Position numbers and translations under genes: made by a program. The notes under the pieces were generated by a model, which saw only the letters and a list, made by a program, of their open reading frames with translations, searched no databases and had not been told where the DNA came from. Source: Aplidium turbinatum (Eukaryota > Chordata > Ascidiacea > Aplousobranchia > Polyclinidae). From it: a stretch of 64,000 bases of DNA. This document shows, in pieces, positions 1 through 12,244 of the stretch; positions within the stretch are counted from its first letter, which is position 1, and the number at the start of each line of letters is the position of its first letter. The stretch covers positions 32,100,477 to 32,164,476 of the forward strand of contig OU964918.1 in the NCBI GenBank assembly GCA_918807975.1. The letters run 5' to 3'.

Positions 1-73
1 TACATGTCTTGTAAACTTGTCTTGTGAATATTTCATCTGGAGTTTCAATTGGTCATTGTTGATTTTGTTATAG

Positions 74-3000
74 GTGATTCGTGATCTTATTCTTGCCGTT
101 ACGTCTTTAGATCAAGAAGGAAGATGGCACACTGCTGGCAGTGTTGTGACGTCAGCAATTTGTATTGTATTTCTTTGGGTGGTGAAAATAATCAACGAAA
201 AATATAGAAAAAAATTTCCATTGAACATTCCAATACCAGGAGAGATGCTGGTGGTGTGTTATTACCTTATTTGTTGCCGACATATAGTTAAATAAGGTTT
301 AAAGTCAATCTTTTTTTGTGTATTTGACCTGCTTTGCTTAAGAGAATAAGACAAGCTTTTTTTGTTTACTTGCAGTGATGTGCGTATCATTGTTATGAGA
401 ACTTTTGGCCTTGTTTTCAAACTCTTTCAGCTTGAAGAGCTCAAATTCAGGGAAAGCGTTAAATGTTTCCAACACTATGTGCAGCAAATGTAATAAAATC
501 ATAACTTTGAAACGTTTTTAAATGTTACAAAAACAGAAAAATGAGATTTTTTGCGTCACTTGCGTTTCTCGTAATTACTTTTCAAACGTTAGTTTGCATT
601 TCAGATTATGTTCGGAACCCTCATATCTTGGCTTGCTGACTTGGAAAATGCTTATCATGTTTTGGTTGTTGGCACTGTGCCTAAAGGGTACGTAACGTTG
701 CGCTATTTTGAGGTTAGAACAATTGATGTGGGTTGGTGTACGCTTGCTACAAAGTTGGTGCAGAAGGTACAATTGGTACATGAACTACCGAGGCCGGCGT
801 AGTTGAGAATCAATTATCCTCAAAGCCTCGATTTTGTGCAAATTTTACTTTTATCTTTGGCAGAGCAATACCAGTGTGTTGCACAATGCACAGCATACAA
901 CTTGCAAACTAAATATTTTCCTTACCATATCTCAGATTACCGCACCCTCGCCTACCAAGTATCTCATTGTTTGGTGCCATTGCTGTGGAGTCTTTCGTAG
1001 TGGCAGTTGTTGGCTACTCAGTGTCCGTGTCACTGGCACAAGCTTTTGCTGCCGATAAAGGCTACAGGATAAATCCTAACCAGGTAAGTCTAACATGTCC
1101 ATCTGTGCATACAAAATAAAAGCTAACGTCTAAGATTTTTTGAATTTTTTTTTGAAAATTATCGGGTACCGTAGCCTATTATCATTGCCGCTTTTACATC
1201 GTTTTAACGTCGCTAAACGTTCAAATCGTGCAGAAAAAAATAGAAACAAAATGTTTGAACAATTAAACGAAAATTTGTCGGTACCGTAGCCTAATTATCA
1301 TTGCCGCTGTTACATCGTTTTAACGTCGCTAAACGTTGAAATCGTGCAGAAAAAAATAGAAATAAAATGTTTGCACAATTAAATGAAAATTCGTCGGTAT
1401 CGTAGCCTAATTATCATTGCCGCTGTTTCATCGTTTTAACGTCGCTCAACGTTGAAATTGTGCAGAAAAAAATAGTCGAAGCTTTAGATGAGTGGGGTTT
1501 AGACCTAACCATTGAGATCTTGAGACTAAAAAGCGAATTAAATTTATTTTTGAACTATTCATGTTTGCTCAGATAAAATTGACATGTATCCTGCGTCGCC
1601 TTCTGCATGCAAACTTAGAATATATTAGAATCCTCGCCTATTACAAAATTCTAAATCCAACGACGACTTCTGTTTATTTACAGTAGAGAATTTTGTATTT
1701 TATTCCACAATATCGTTTCTTTTATAGTTGAAATTATCGAAGCTTTAGATGAGTGGGGTTTCAACCTAACCACTGAGATCTTAAATCATATTTATGACAC
1801 TGGAAACATCCCTAGTGATATGGTACGTTCCATATTCATAACTTCACCAAAGAAAACCGGAGCAACAGAATGCTCACTTCATATCTTAAATATCTTTGCT
1901 ATGTTGACGTGTATTGTTTTTGATATGATGGTCACAAATAAAAACAATTCAATTGAACTGACATGACGAATTTTCGTTTAATTGTTCAAACATTTTATTT
2001 CTATTTTTTTTCTGCACGATTTGAACGTTTAGCGACGTTAAAACGATGTAAAAGCGGCAATGATAATTAGGCTGCAGTTCCCGATAATTTTCAAAAAAAA
2101 TTTCAAAAAATCTCCGAATAGGGAACTCTCCGAAAAAGGCTCTCTCCGAATAGGGAACTCTCAGAATCGTACTCTCCGAATCGGACTCTCCGAATCGAAC
2201 TCACCGAATAGTAGCAGACCCTGTTTTGTACAGGGTCATCAATAATTAACGTTATAACTTCAAACAACTGTATTTAACAAATGGTAGACAATTTTTGAGT
2301 AATAAACACATAATATTATTGTTAAATATAATAAATAAATATGTGGGAAAAACAAGTTTTTCCTACATATTTATTTACTCAAATGTCCGCCATTTGCGTC
2401 GATAACAAGTCGGAGACGCTTCGAAAAGGACCTGCAAGAGTCACGAATAACTCTTTGAGATATTTTGGCTCATTCTTTTTTCATATTAGCCTTCAGCGCT
2501 TCCAAACTTTGTGGTGTTTGGTCGAAACCTTGTTCTACAGATAAGACCAGATGCCAAAGTCTAGAGAGTTCAGGTCTGGGGATGAAGGAGGCCATTCTTC
2601 CTTGGAAATGAAGAACGGCACATTGGCTGATAAGCCAGTTCTGCGTTCTCTTAGCTCCATGGCTCATCTTCAAATCCTTCTTGAGAACTGTGAACATGGT
2701 TCCATAGGCTACGTTCGCCTCCTTTGCCAGTTTTTGAATTGGATCTCTTGCAACGTTAATTATTATTGATGACCCTGTATAATGAAAATCAGTGAAAAGT
2801 TTTATCATCCTTTCGACGATATTTAAAATGCTAGTGTCTTATTTGGACTTACGCGGGTCTTGGTTCTTGCAAGTAATCTTACTTTCAACATTTCAATTAA
2901 TTATTGTTGTAGGAAATATTCGCTTTTGTAAATGATTAATGAATCAATTCCTGTCTTGCATTTGTAAGCGCGTGTGAGCACTCAGTAGTGCAAGCAATCA

Positions 3001-6000
3001 ATCAAGATGTGACCACACATTGATTACTTCAGAAAGTATTGTCATATTGAAAATTTAAACATACACCAATAACCTAGAGTCCTAGACTATGTTAGCTTTT
3101 ACCAATTTTAAAGATTTTGTACAGTTTTCTTTGTTTGAATGCACTTCATGGTAAGAATAAAAGCTTTAATTTAATTAACGTGGGCAAAAACAACTTAAAT
3201 CTTGTTTTAAAATATATATTTATACTTTTTTTGTTTTGTAACTTTTTCAGGAGTTACTTGCGTTCGGAACCTGCAATTTTGTTGGTTCTTTTTTTTCTTG
3301 CATCCCAGCTTTTCCCACCATGTCCAGAAGCTGTGTGCAGGTGAGATGCTGATGATGGTTAGCACTGGTTCACTTAGATCAGTATAACACTGTGAAGCAC
3401 TTGTTAAAGTTCAAAGTTTTTCTTGCAGGATGGATAGAAAAAGGGTGAAGGTGTTTGCTTTGCAAGTAAACGATACAAGTCCGCAGATAGAATATGCAAA
3501 AAACGACATATGAAATACAACATCTCTTGTTGTGATACGCATCACACGCTTTCCATAATGAAATAGATTCTTAAACAATGTTAAAATTCAATTGTTCTCC
3601 AAACTGTATGTATAAACACTTAAAAAAGCGCCATTGAAACCAAATACATGTGAAAGATAGCAGTTTTTTAAATCGAATCGTTTCTTGATATTCAGCTGGA
3701 GAGTGGAGGGAAGACGCAGCTAGTTGGTTGGATCTCATCGTTCCTCTTGTTGCTCGTCCTTCTCTTCATCGCTCCCATATTCCAATACCTCCCTAAGGTG
3801 TGTTTTAGCGATATGTGTGATTTCATAAGGTATAACCAGTAACCACAATCGGTACATCTAAACCTAGACATCACTTCGTGAGCTTTAGCGTTAGTTCTTC
3901 ACGTGGTTTTGTTTGAAGACAAGTTATGAACAATGTCGTACAAAACTGCGCTCTTGTGTAAACCAGAGTAACTGCAAATAATGTCATAGGCTTTTTTCAA
4001 TATTGGCGCTGTTGAAGAGTTGTGCTGTTGAATGAACTCATTGAACTGTTCCTTTGATTAACCATTTGTTTGGTGGTTTTGATTTCCACTAAATTTAAAA
4101 AAAAAAAAGTTATATGCCATCTTAATCAACATCATGTTTGATCAATTGCAGCTACCAGTCATAATGTTGCCAGCTTCGTATTACATCGTTGTATATTTAT
4201 TTCAAATTTGTTAGATGGTGAAATAATGAAGATTCTAGTTTGCGTTTAACTTTAGTTTTTTTATCATAAAGATGTGCTGGGCACCAAGGAGGCATAATGC
4301 AAGACTTTACTTCGATTGCATTAACTTGCACTAAAGCGATGGTGCAAAATAGTTACTATGTGACTGCATCGGGACACTAAATCATTAAAAAAATGTTGTG
4401 TCGGCTAGGTAATGAGCTAAACAATAACAGAGTGCTAGTTTTCTTCGCCCCGTTTGGTTATTTACATAATGAGATAACAAAATTGATCTTGGCGTTTTTT
4501 TACGTGGAGGTAGATCGTGACGTGAACGACAGTTGTGAAATTCGCTACTATCAGTATTTGAGGAATTTCTACCAAACACTTTTATTGTCTAGGCTTGTCT
4601 CGCTTCTATAGTTGTGGTTGCTGTCAGTGGAATGTTCAAAAACATATTGAACATTAAACGGTATTGGACCAATCATAAGCTTGATGCTATCACGTGGTCT
4701 GTGACATGCATGGCAACGATCTTGCTGGATGTGGTAAGTTGTGAAGTTTATTGTCATATAAGCGCTTTCATAAAAAAAATATCAAATCTTGACAAATAAC
4801 TTCTGACAGTTTTTTTTTTTATATAAATTGTAACTAGGAGAGTACGTATGAAAGTATTGTATAGCACTCTACTTGCAAAGTGGAGTGTTTACTCTGACGA
4901 ACTTTTAGCCACATAACCTGACGCGTGGACGTCACTGTAATAGCACCTAACGCACCGTATTATTGTAATTTTCTTATGAATTCTTTAAAGTTGCACAACA
5001 AACTGTGCTCGGTTTATGCTGATTACTTTCTTTCTAAAACAGTTCATAGTACCCTTTGCTTAGTGTTTCTCTTAATGACTACTATTTTATATATTTCTTG
5101 AATCTTGAAAAACAGTCGGTATGAGAATTTGTTGTGTTGCAGATTTTAGGTTTAGCTTGTGGAATCATTTCCCTTCTCTTATTTTCATTATTCAAGACCA
5201 GCTTTGTTAAACTACGTCATTTGCAACGGATCGACACAACGGAAGTTTATCGCGAAAAAGATCTTTATAAAAAGGTGCACAGCTAGTATGTATTGTAGAC
5301 TGTACATAAACTTGAGTGTTTTTTTGTCCTATTTTTCTACAAAAACTCTAATGCTGAAATTAAAAACAGCTTGTCGTGCAACAGGTTCTGTGCTCATTGT
5401 AGTTGAAGATGTTTGAAGGTGACTATCCATATTGTGAAATATGACAGAGACTAATCTATAAAATTCCACTCTTCGTTTATGCTTGAAACTGTGAATACAT
5501 CTCCAAACTCAATGACAAAATCATCTTCTATCTAATTAACCACATCGGCATTTACCAGTTAAAATAATTTTGTGCTATTTAAATTGTTTTAATTGATTAC
5601 AGGGCGCTCCTGTAAATGATCATGTGATGCTCCTTCAATTTCACGGTCCACTGAATTTCTTCAATAGCGCCACCTTCCGGAAATCAATCATAAAGAAGAG
5701 TGGAGTTGATCCAGCAGATAAAGCGAAAGAAATTAAATCCCCTGCTGCCAAAAAGGTTTCTAAACTCTGCAAAACGCTGTAACAATAACGTGCAACCTAG
5801 AAAGAAACGATTTCCATATTTCTGCACAATAAAAAGACCCGTGTGTTATTTTAATCAAATCACGCAAGTGACATTGTAGTCTAAGCCACTAGTAGCTGAA
5901 CCAATATTAGAATTCGATATGTTGCCTTCACCAGGAGCAATCCGGATAGAACCGCCTTTATTCACTTTATACTAGTTATGTGTTTTGGATACAACTGAGT

Positions 6001-7669
6001 TATGAAGGGAGCATTACTTGCTCTTTCCCTATTGCATTGCGGCGAAATTTCTGTTCATCAGCGATCCAGATAGTCTTGCAGTGATGGAATATTATTCGGG
6101 GTGTAATTAGCATTGTTTTATGATTCAAGTGATTAGCTGTGTTATAACATTATTTGAAAAGCAATAGATTGAGTTTCGCTTTTAGCAGCATGATCCATGT
6201 TAACTTCACAATGTAAATACCGACGATCTGTTTTAGCCTGATGCTGCGGGTTCGCTGTGGTAGTAGCGGTTTGCACTAGCTTTCGCAACACAGTTCCCTG
6301 GTCATGTGCTGTGACGATTATTTGAAATGTCGTTATTTCAGAAAGATGAAGATGACATCGAACTTGAAGTCAAGTCACCATCCTCAGCTTTAAAAGAATT
6401 GATCACTGGTGAGAACCTAGGCAAATGTTTCGCAGTGCACCGCCTGAATTGTTTTGTCAGGTTATGGTCTGATAGTTCAAACCAGGCTGTATCCAATAGC
6501 AAACTTACATTGCTGATGTACCTGATGTTATTTACCTGATGTAAAGTTGTACAGTAGTCCCCGTTTATCAAAACCACGGTTAATAGGCCCAATTTGGTCC
6601 GGTCTGAAATTGCTGAATGTATGGGAGTGGCAGAGAATCGTCCCCCTCTTGATAGACTCAGTTTCTTTTCAAGTATACTTTTTAAGCTTGATCTGTTATG
6701 CAGGTTCCCATAAGAGCATATAACCTTTTGAGTTTTTTCGTTTGTAAAATTCTTTATTTGATCGTATGAAAACAATGCAGTTGTGGATCCACCTTCACCC
6801 TCTGTTGACGTCATAATACTCGATTGTTCGGGAATATCCAGTTTGGATGTCGTTGGGAGTGATGCCTTTGCTAAGGTAAGCTTGCAAATTATTGAGTTTA
6901 AAATTTTTTTTGTGTTTGCAAAGATGATCTTTGAAATATTTACTTGTTTGTATTTATCACTGTTGCTTCAAGTTCGGACGTTTTACTCAATAATCTAATC
7001 TTCTTTCATGAAATTTGAAGAATCTATCTTGCCATATCAATATCGTTATCAGTTTTTTCTTTCAATTAAGTTCATCTGCCAGTATTAATAATATGTTTAT
7101 TGCCTTCGCCAGGTGATTGCTGATTACAAAGAAGTTGGAGTCGATTTCCTTTTAGCCTGTTGCTCAGGTGCGTTACCACATTCCGTCCAGGTTTAATACT
7201 TCAAGTCGATTCATCGACTCTTCAGCCATTTACTTTACTTCGCCAGATCTTCAGTTCATTGGAGCAATGATGGTCGCTATCACATGTTCCGCTGAATCAC
7301 CGAATGTTCGCGAACTAATCCCCTAAATATTTCACAAAACAATGACTATTTTAGTTTGTTTAAATCGAACGGTTTTGCAAGAAAGTAACGTTTTTTAAAA
7401 TCACACTGTCATTGAAACTTGCATTTTGCTTTTAGTGTTAAAATCTTTCAATTCAGTTCCTTACGTTTTTCACAGAAAACCTCATCAAATGTCTTCAAAC
7501 GGTAAGCGATTACGACATCTCCGAATTGTCGTACGTCACTGTTCACGACGCAGTTGAAGCTGCTTTGAGCGGAAATCACAAAGTGACGATTTGCTGCGAG
7601 GAAGAAACTTGTGATCGCGCGGAGACTTCCATCTCATCTTCTCATTCTTCATCCTCCCCTGGAGCTTAA
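74..7669 (+). CDS. SLC26-family anion transporter, C-terminal part (spliced, 5' end outside window)
   Basis: Exons by reading frame and GT-AG sites: 74-253, 605-687, 936-1083, 3251-3340, 3696-3797, 4593-4733, 5143-5274, 5603-5755, 6342-6408, 6781-6875, 7113-7167, 7476-7669 (TAA). All phases agree and give 479 residues. Family members have about 700-760, so the N-terminal third or so lies upstream of the window. Seen: the core-domain segments typical of SLC26 (IPGEMLV, VVGTVPKGLP, ELLAFGTCNFVGSFF, FPTMSRSCVQ), several hydrophobic helices, then a C-terminal STAS domain (VDVIILDCSGISSLDVVGSD, residues about 365-450) split by an acidic, serine-rich variable loop. Known for the family: plasma-membrane exchange or channel transport of chloride, sulfate, bicarbonate, oxalate or iodide. 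The layout resembles the SLC26A3/4/5/6 branch, but the exact paralogue is not assigned. The tail ends SSSSPGA, without an obvious PDZ ligand. The third intron (1084-3250) is inflated by a MULE-like copy and a mariner. Confidence 0.93.
1154..1470. repeat. Tandem repeat, three units of about 116 bp
   Basis: Three successive units, each running from a TCGGTACCGTAGCCTAATTA-type start through CATCGTTTTAACGTCGC to a GTGCAGAAAAAAATAGAA-type end, with small differences. The third is shorter. The unit is the subterminal region of the MULE-like family, present once in inverted orientation at 1965-2085 and once at 60860-60985. Confidence 0.8.
1784..1882 (+). pseudogene. LINE reverse transcriptase fragment captured in MULE copy A
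   Basis: This reads NHIYDTGNIPSDMVRSIF then PKKTGATECSLH, which is the start of a non-LTR reverse transcriptase domain of an RTE-like type (inferred). The same segment, carried further downstream, is at 50861-51172. The frame is broken off abruptly by repeat sequence at about 1883. Confidence 0.6.
2231..2777 (-). mobile_element. Internally deleted Tc1/mariner element
   Basis: Inverted ends CAGGGTCATCAATAATTAAC (left) and its complement with a 3-nt insertion (right) sit inside TA dinucleotides at 2229-2230 and 2778-2779, the mariner target duplication. The minus strand encodes a chimera: an N-terminal helix-turn-helix part (RDPIQKLAKEANVAYGTMF) joined directly to a mariner C-terminal part (PELSRLWHLVLSVEQGF and SLEALKANMKKEWAKI, residues before the end). 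The central catalytic region is missing, so this 547-bp copy is non-autonomous. A palindrome at 2331-2376 lies in its 3' non-coding part. It is inserted 5 bp beyond the end of MULE copy A. Confidence 0.88.
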
Positions 7670-9000
7670 CGTTTAAGTTGGAAGAGCGATTGCGTTGGGA
7701 AAATAGCGAGTCACGTCAAGACACGTTCTGCTGCTTTCTTTAGCTTGGACGATTAAGTGGCATTGGCTTCAGCCATTGAAAGGGATCATAAAAGTTTAAA
7801 ATGGTGATTTGATGAATTGACCTGTAAAAGCTTGTTGGCTTTGATTGCAAATCGATTCATATATAGCGTTGTCATGGCGAACCATTGAGCGTCATTGACT
7901 CGTTTTAAATTTCTTGACTACGAACGACAAGCGTTAAACATTTTTAATGAAGACTTGAGATTAGATACTTAATTATCATCAATCATTGCTGTGCTTAGTT
8001 TAGCAATTTGGCCAATTCGCTCTGTTTTCCAAAAGAGAAAACTGCTCTATTGCGCCTTCTGACGAGATGTTCATATTGCTGTTTTGGCGATTACAAGGTG
8101 ATTCGCTGACCATACTTCATGTACGAGGTTATTTTGTTCTACTGTGCCATCGGTTCTTTCCTATTGGAAGCATTGTTCTTAAGACGAATTAGTGTGAAAA
8201 CTATACAGTTGATTAATTCTTTGCAACGAATCGTGCGAACTTCACTACTTGCGTTTTATCCCATTTGTTCAAACGCATACCCGAATAATAATATGCAAGG
8301 AAATGTTTCGTCGCTGTGATTATAGTATTTTTTCGGGAAAATTGATGCAAAGTTTTTTTTGTCTCGTTTGACGCTTACAGTTCATTAAATGTGAACTGAA
8401 TGTTGCTAACTGTGTCTTGATGTGATCGATCATGGTTTATTTGTCTTGGTGCTTCATTCGTACTAGAAATGGATCTATATATTATACTATAGTGTATTCT
8501 ATTAGAGTATCATCTCATGCTGTGTTGAAAAATTTAAAGTTTGCGGAGAGTACAATAACGGAAGCCTTCAGGCTGAAACGATTGCGCTGTTTTAATGATT
8601 ATTGTTGTTAGGAAACTCATTGCACAGAGATTAGCATTCTTCTAACTACCAATGGATTGCTGCAGTGCTGCACAAACTTGGACAATATTACTCGGTCATA
8701 ATTATTTCCATCGTGGTGAAGTTTCGACTAGTTTCAAGCCTGAAAGTAGGCTATCCAAAACGGTCTTAATTTACAACTTTTATTGCATTTTCATTAAGAA
8801 TATAATCAGTGTTAATCACACCTTCCCTATTGAGGTGGTGACTTTCAAAAGTAACAGTTGGCTACATTACTGTCTTTCACTGCTTCTGACAAACATTGAA
8901 TTACTTGATAGTGTTATAAAACATGCCTTTACTCATGTGACTCGTAGGTTGTGATGCAATTTGTTTCTGTATTAATGTTGGCAAATAAAGTTACTTTTGT
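7670..9000 (+). other. 3' UTR of the SLC26-like gene
   Basis: This AT-rich stretch follows the stop codon and has no convincing reading frame or repeat. It ends near an AATAAA at 8984-8989, followed by a T/GT-rich run, which fits a cleavage site close to 9005-9015. The UTR length (about 1.3 kb) is inferred from that signal only. Confidence 0.6.
8984..8989 (+). promoter_or_regulatory. Poly(A) signal AATAAA
   Basis: AATAAA followed by a GT-rich element, 1.3 kb after the SLC26 stop codon. It is the first strong canonical signal on this strand after the coding region. Confidence 0.6.
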
Positions 9001-12000
9001 CAAGAGCTTCCAATTATTTTCCTCACTCACTTCGCAACAATATTTCAATACAAATCTTTTTTGTCGTGAATGTACAATTGTACAAAACTGTAAATGTTGA
9101 GATTGTTTGTAGTTTATGAAACTTCGAGAACAATGAACCTTTTGATTAAATAATTTGAAGCAGTTTCATAATGATTTCCATCTTAACAGTAAATCTTCAG
9201 ACGTTGGGTCAATGCAAAATTGTAAGTGAAAGTAGTTTTTTTATTGCATTATTTAAAAAATCAATTAAATATAACTTTATACGACTGTAATAAACGATTT
9301 CTAAAACAGCAGAAACCCTTCTTTTGTTTGAAAAACGTACTTTTCTACGAAAAAGATTAGTTGTTTTGAAAAAAAATTCATTTTGTCTCCGATCACTCAA
9401 GTGCTACGGCAGTAGTCATCAAAAGGTCAGGCAGGAAATGTAAGACGACATCATAGCAGTAAAATAAGTTCGTGATACTTGTATTGTCTAACAGGCAGCG
9501 CATAATCACCACGATGCAAATGGCAATTTTGGGATTATGCGGGACATTGAACTTTTATAGCTTCAAATTGAAAAGCACCTTTTATTCTCGTGGATATGTT
9601 TGACTGAGGCAACCCCACACTTTTAACAAGCGATAGCTTTCAGAGAGCTGCTTTTATTACTTCAATTATGAAAGAAGTAACCCAGCGAGGTCATATTGAT
9701 GAATCTTTTTGCCTCCAGTGGCAGTAGATGTTAATTGATTTGTCCATTATTGCTGTAGTTTTACACAACTGCATTGTAGGCACATTGCCAATAGATGTAT
9801 TAGTGTGAACAAACGTTCTCTTAGCTTTTTTCAATGCAAATTAAGGTGTTGCGACCGTGCCATATTTTAAACTGATTGTCCTGCTTTGGTATCATGCACG
9901 CTATAACATCCGCGTTTTGTCGCTTCTACCTTTTTCTGGACCTCTACTATGTTTGTCATATATTGTTTTGTTTTTTTCGTTGTGGTAGTCAGAAATAAAA
10001 ACAAACTGAATTGAAATTGACCCGGGATTTAAGGATATTTCAAAATCCAGAGTATTGACCTTTGACCGCTTTGTTTTTGTAGCAAGTTGAAGCCACCTAG
10101 AAAAGCTTCACTTGTTTCTTTGCACGCTGTTACAGTTAAACCTTTATGAAAAAGAGCTCAGGATTATACATCGAAACAATCGTTTTTGGTTACGTATTTG
10201 CATATTACAATAACAGACCGCTCAGCATTCTCAGAAAAAATAGTCCACAACTCTAGTTGTAAGCTAATGATTCCACAGCCTACAAGCTCTGAAAATAATA
10301 AGTTCGCAGAAACTCATGTTTGCTTGAAAGTCACACTTCAGAAGCTAGTATGCAAACTAGGCTCTGTTTATGAAAGGCCTACAAAGAACGATCATCATAA
10401 AAAGCGATAATGTGCCTTAAACAATAGCAGAAACAGCCAGTATAAGCCGCTCATCGCTATGTGTTATAAACTTATAATAAATCTAGATTTCTTTTTAAAT
10501 TGGTATAGTTCAGCGATTTCCTGGACTTTACAATGTTTAGTTATAATAGACCGATTAAAGTAGAGCAAAATCTCGAAAACGAATTTAGCTGCTTCATGCC
10601 ACATAAGTGCGAGGGAGAGTGACTAATCGTTCCACCGGTTGGTCGACGTTGCCTTACATGTGGATGTGAGAGGGGGAGTTCTCGATGTTGGGTTTCTCTG
10701 CGAAGGCAAGTCGACCTTTGTGTTCTGTCAGAATGTGATTGACCTTACGCTGGTGGGATCAAAGTGTGTCAACCGGCGACTGGCCCCTCTACAGCACAGA
10801 CGAGTTAGATAACTATATTCATCGTGTCATAGCAAGGTCTGATTAATGTAGTGTTTTGTTGAAATTTTCCTCCTTCTCTCCAAGACTTGCTGAATCCGCC
10901 CTTGGTCAATCAACATGCCGAAATTTTACTACTTTTTGCTTAGGCTTTAGATAGGCTATATTTTATTATAAAATAGAACTACAGGAGACGCATCAAAACC
11001 ATGAAAAGCGAACAACATAAAGTTATACCACTTGTGTTATCTCTTATTATTAAGAATGTACACGGGTTAGCCTACAGTAGCCCGTATTAGTGATTGTGGT
11101 ACTCAACCTTTCCGTGAATTCCAATGTTAGCTCGGAGACCTCTCGTCTATACAATGCGGAACATACAAACGAGGTGCCTGATGAAGGAACGTTTGACATC
11201 CCCTTTGTGGGTTTTCAACATGTTTTACTTGAGTCCCAGAATCCTGTTTAAAACTACAGAAGCGCAGTCTGCATTGACAGAGTTTTAATCACTTGAAATA
11301 GCCTACTTTAAGCTGCATTTCTTTCGCTAAAGAAATGCAACCTTTATTTAACCCAATTAATTTATTGTAGCTATAGTCTATTATTTGTCTTTGAGCTATG
11401 AGACTCTCTTAGCTCTTTTGTAAACGTGATTTATCATGCCTAAACAAACACTTGGTGGACTGGTTATCCGATATCCGGATAGCAGATGAGTAACTTTTTA
11501 TTTGGTTTTTAGTTTTCTAGACCTGGAATTGCGCATATCTGCGATGAATAGCCTACAGAGGCAAAGTAAACCACACATCTATATTTCTGTTTGTGCAAAA
11601 CAATGAACTGTGTTAGGCTATTAATATGTGAACACTGATCAGCCTACGTTATTCCTAGACAAATGCAGCAGCAAGGTTTCAGTATTAGCTGCTGTAAGTC
11701 AAGAGATCATTTTGTCGATTTTCACCAACAATTTTCCGATTACGTTCAATATTCTGGGGCTTATTGACGCACGTTGGTGAAAATGATTATCACGCTTTCT
11801 GAGCAGCTCTAACCGCTGAGTTCCATTTCTGAAGTAATCAAATGACTCAAGGAAAAGGAATGCCGACATAACCTGATTATTACAATAACATCTGATTATT
11901 GCAATAACAATAACATCCAAAGACAACACTTTTCATAGAACTAAAGCGTGACAGCTCACAATCCAATGAGCATGTCGGCATTTGTCTTATTCTTTTTCGA

Positions 12001-12112
12001 CACAATCCACGACTTGATTTTGCTTGATTTGGTTTCACATGAAACTCGCTGTTCACATGAGCAGCCTATGCAGCGTTGTGCTGACTGCCAGGTAGGTGGC
12101 GCGACCCTTTTA
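9001..12112. other. Intergenic sequence
   Basis: Apart from the repeat fragment at 9840-10025, nothing with coding or repeat structure was recognised. A short, more GC-rich and unusually complex stretch lies at 10600-10800, with no long frame, tRNA arms or inverted ends. Confidence 0.5.
9840..10025 (+). repeat. Fragment of the MULE-family internal region
   Basis: AAGGTGTTGCGACCGTGCC, then CGCGTTTTGTCGCTTCTACC, then GTCAGAAATAAAAAC in the same order as at 50140-50230 plus 54321-54400, and inverted at 61000-61160. The copy is diverged and has no terminal arrays. Confidence 0.55.
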
Positions 12113-12240
12113 CAGAGGGTTACCATACGCCGTATTTTTGGGGGACATGTTCTCTTTTTTTGTGAAATAAACAAATTTGTCCTTCGAGGACTTTTTAAAA
12201 TTGCTGATATGTCCTTTTTTTTTTACTTGGTAAAAAGTGG
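12113..12240. repeat. Possible non-autonomous DNA transposon end
   Basis: CAGAGGGTTACCATACGCCG followed by GGGGGACATGTTC and a T-rich run resembles the widespread GGTTACCATACGTCC...GGACATG terminal motif of short DNA transposons. A diverged version (GGCTACCATATGTC) appears at about 15690. No second end or target duplication was found. Confidence 0.3.
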
Positions 12241-12244
12241 TTGA

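Larger units (their letters stand above)
1154..2223. mobile_element. MULE-like foldback copy A, in SLC26 intron 3
   Basis: The left side carries three tandem copies of a 116-bp unit beginning ATCGGGTACCGTAGCC (starts near 1162, 1278 and 1394). The right side, 1965-2100, is the same sequence inverted. The right tip (2105-2223) is an array of CCGAATAGGGAACTC / CCGAATCGGACTC words ending in GCAGACCCTG, the same tip as at 54764. The middle (1471-1882) holds two copies of a LINE-derived segment containing GAAGCTTTAGATGAGTGG. The left terminal array is missing, so the copy is incomplete. Confidence 0.75.

Noticed and set aside
10600-10800. GC-richer complex stretch as a structured RNA
   Set aside because: No tRNA, 5S or other known fold could be traced by eye, and there is no second copy in the window.
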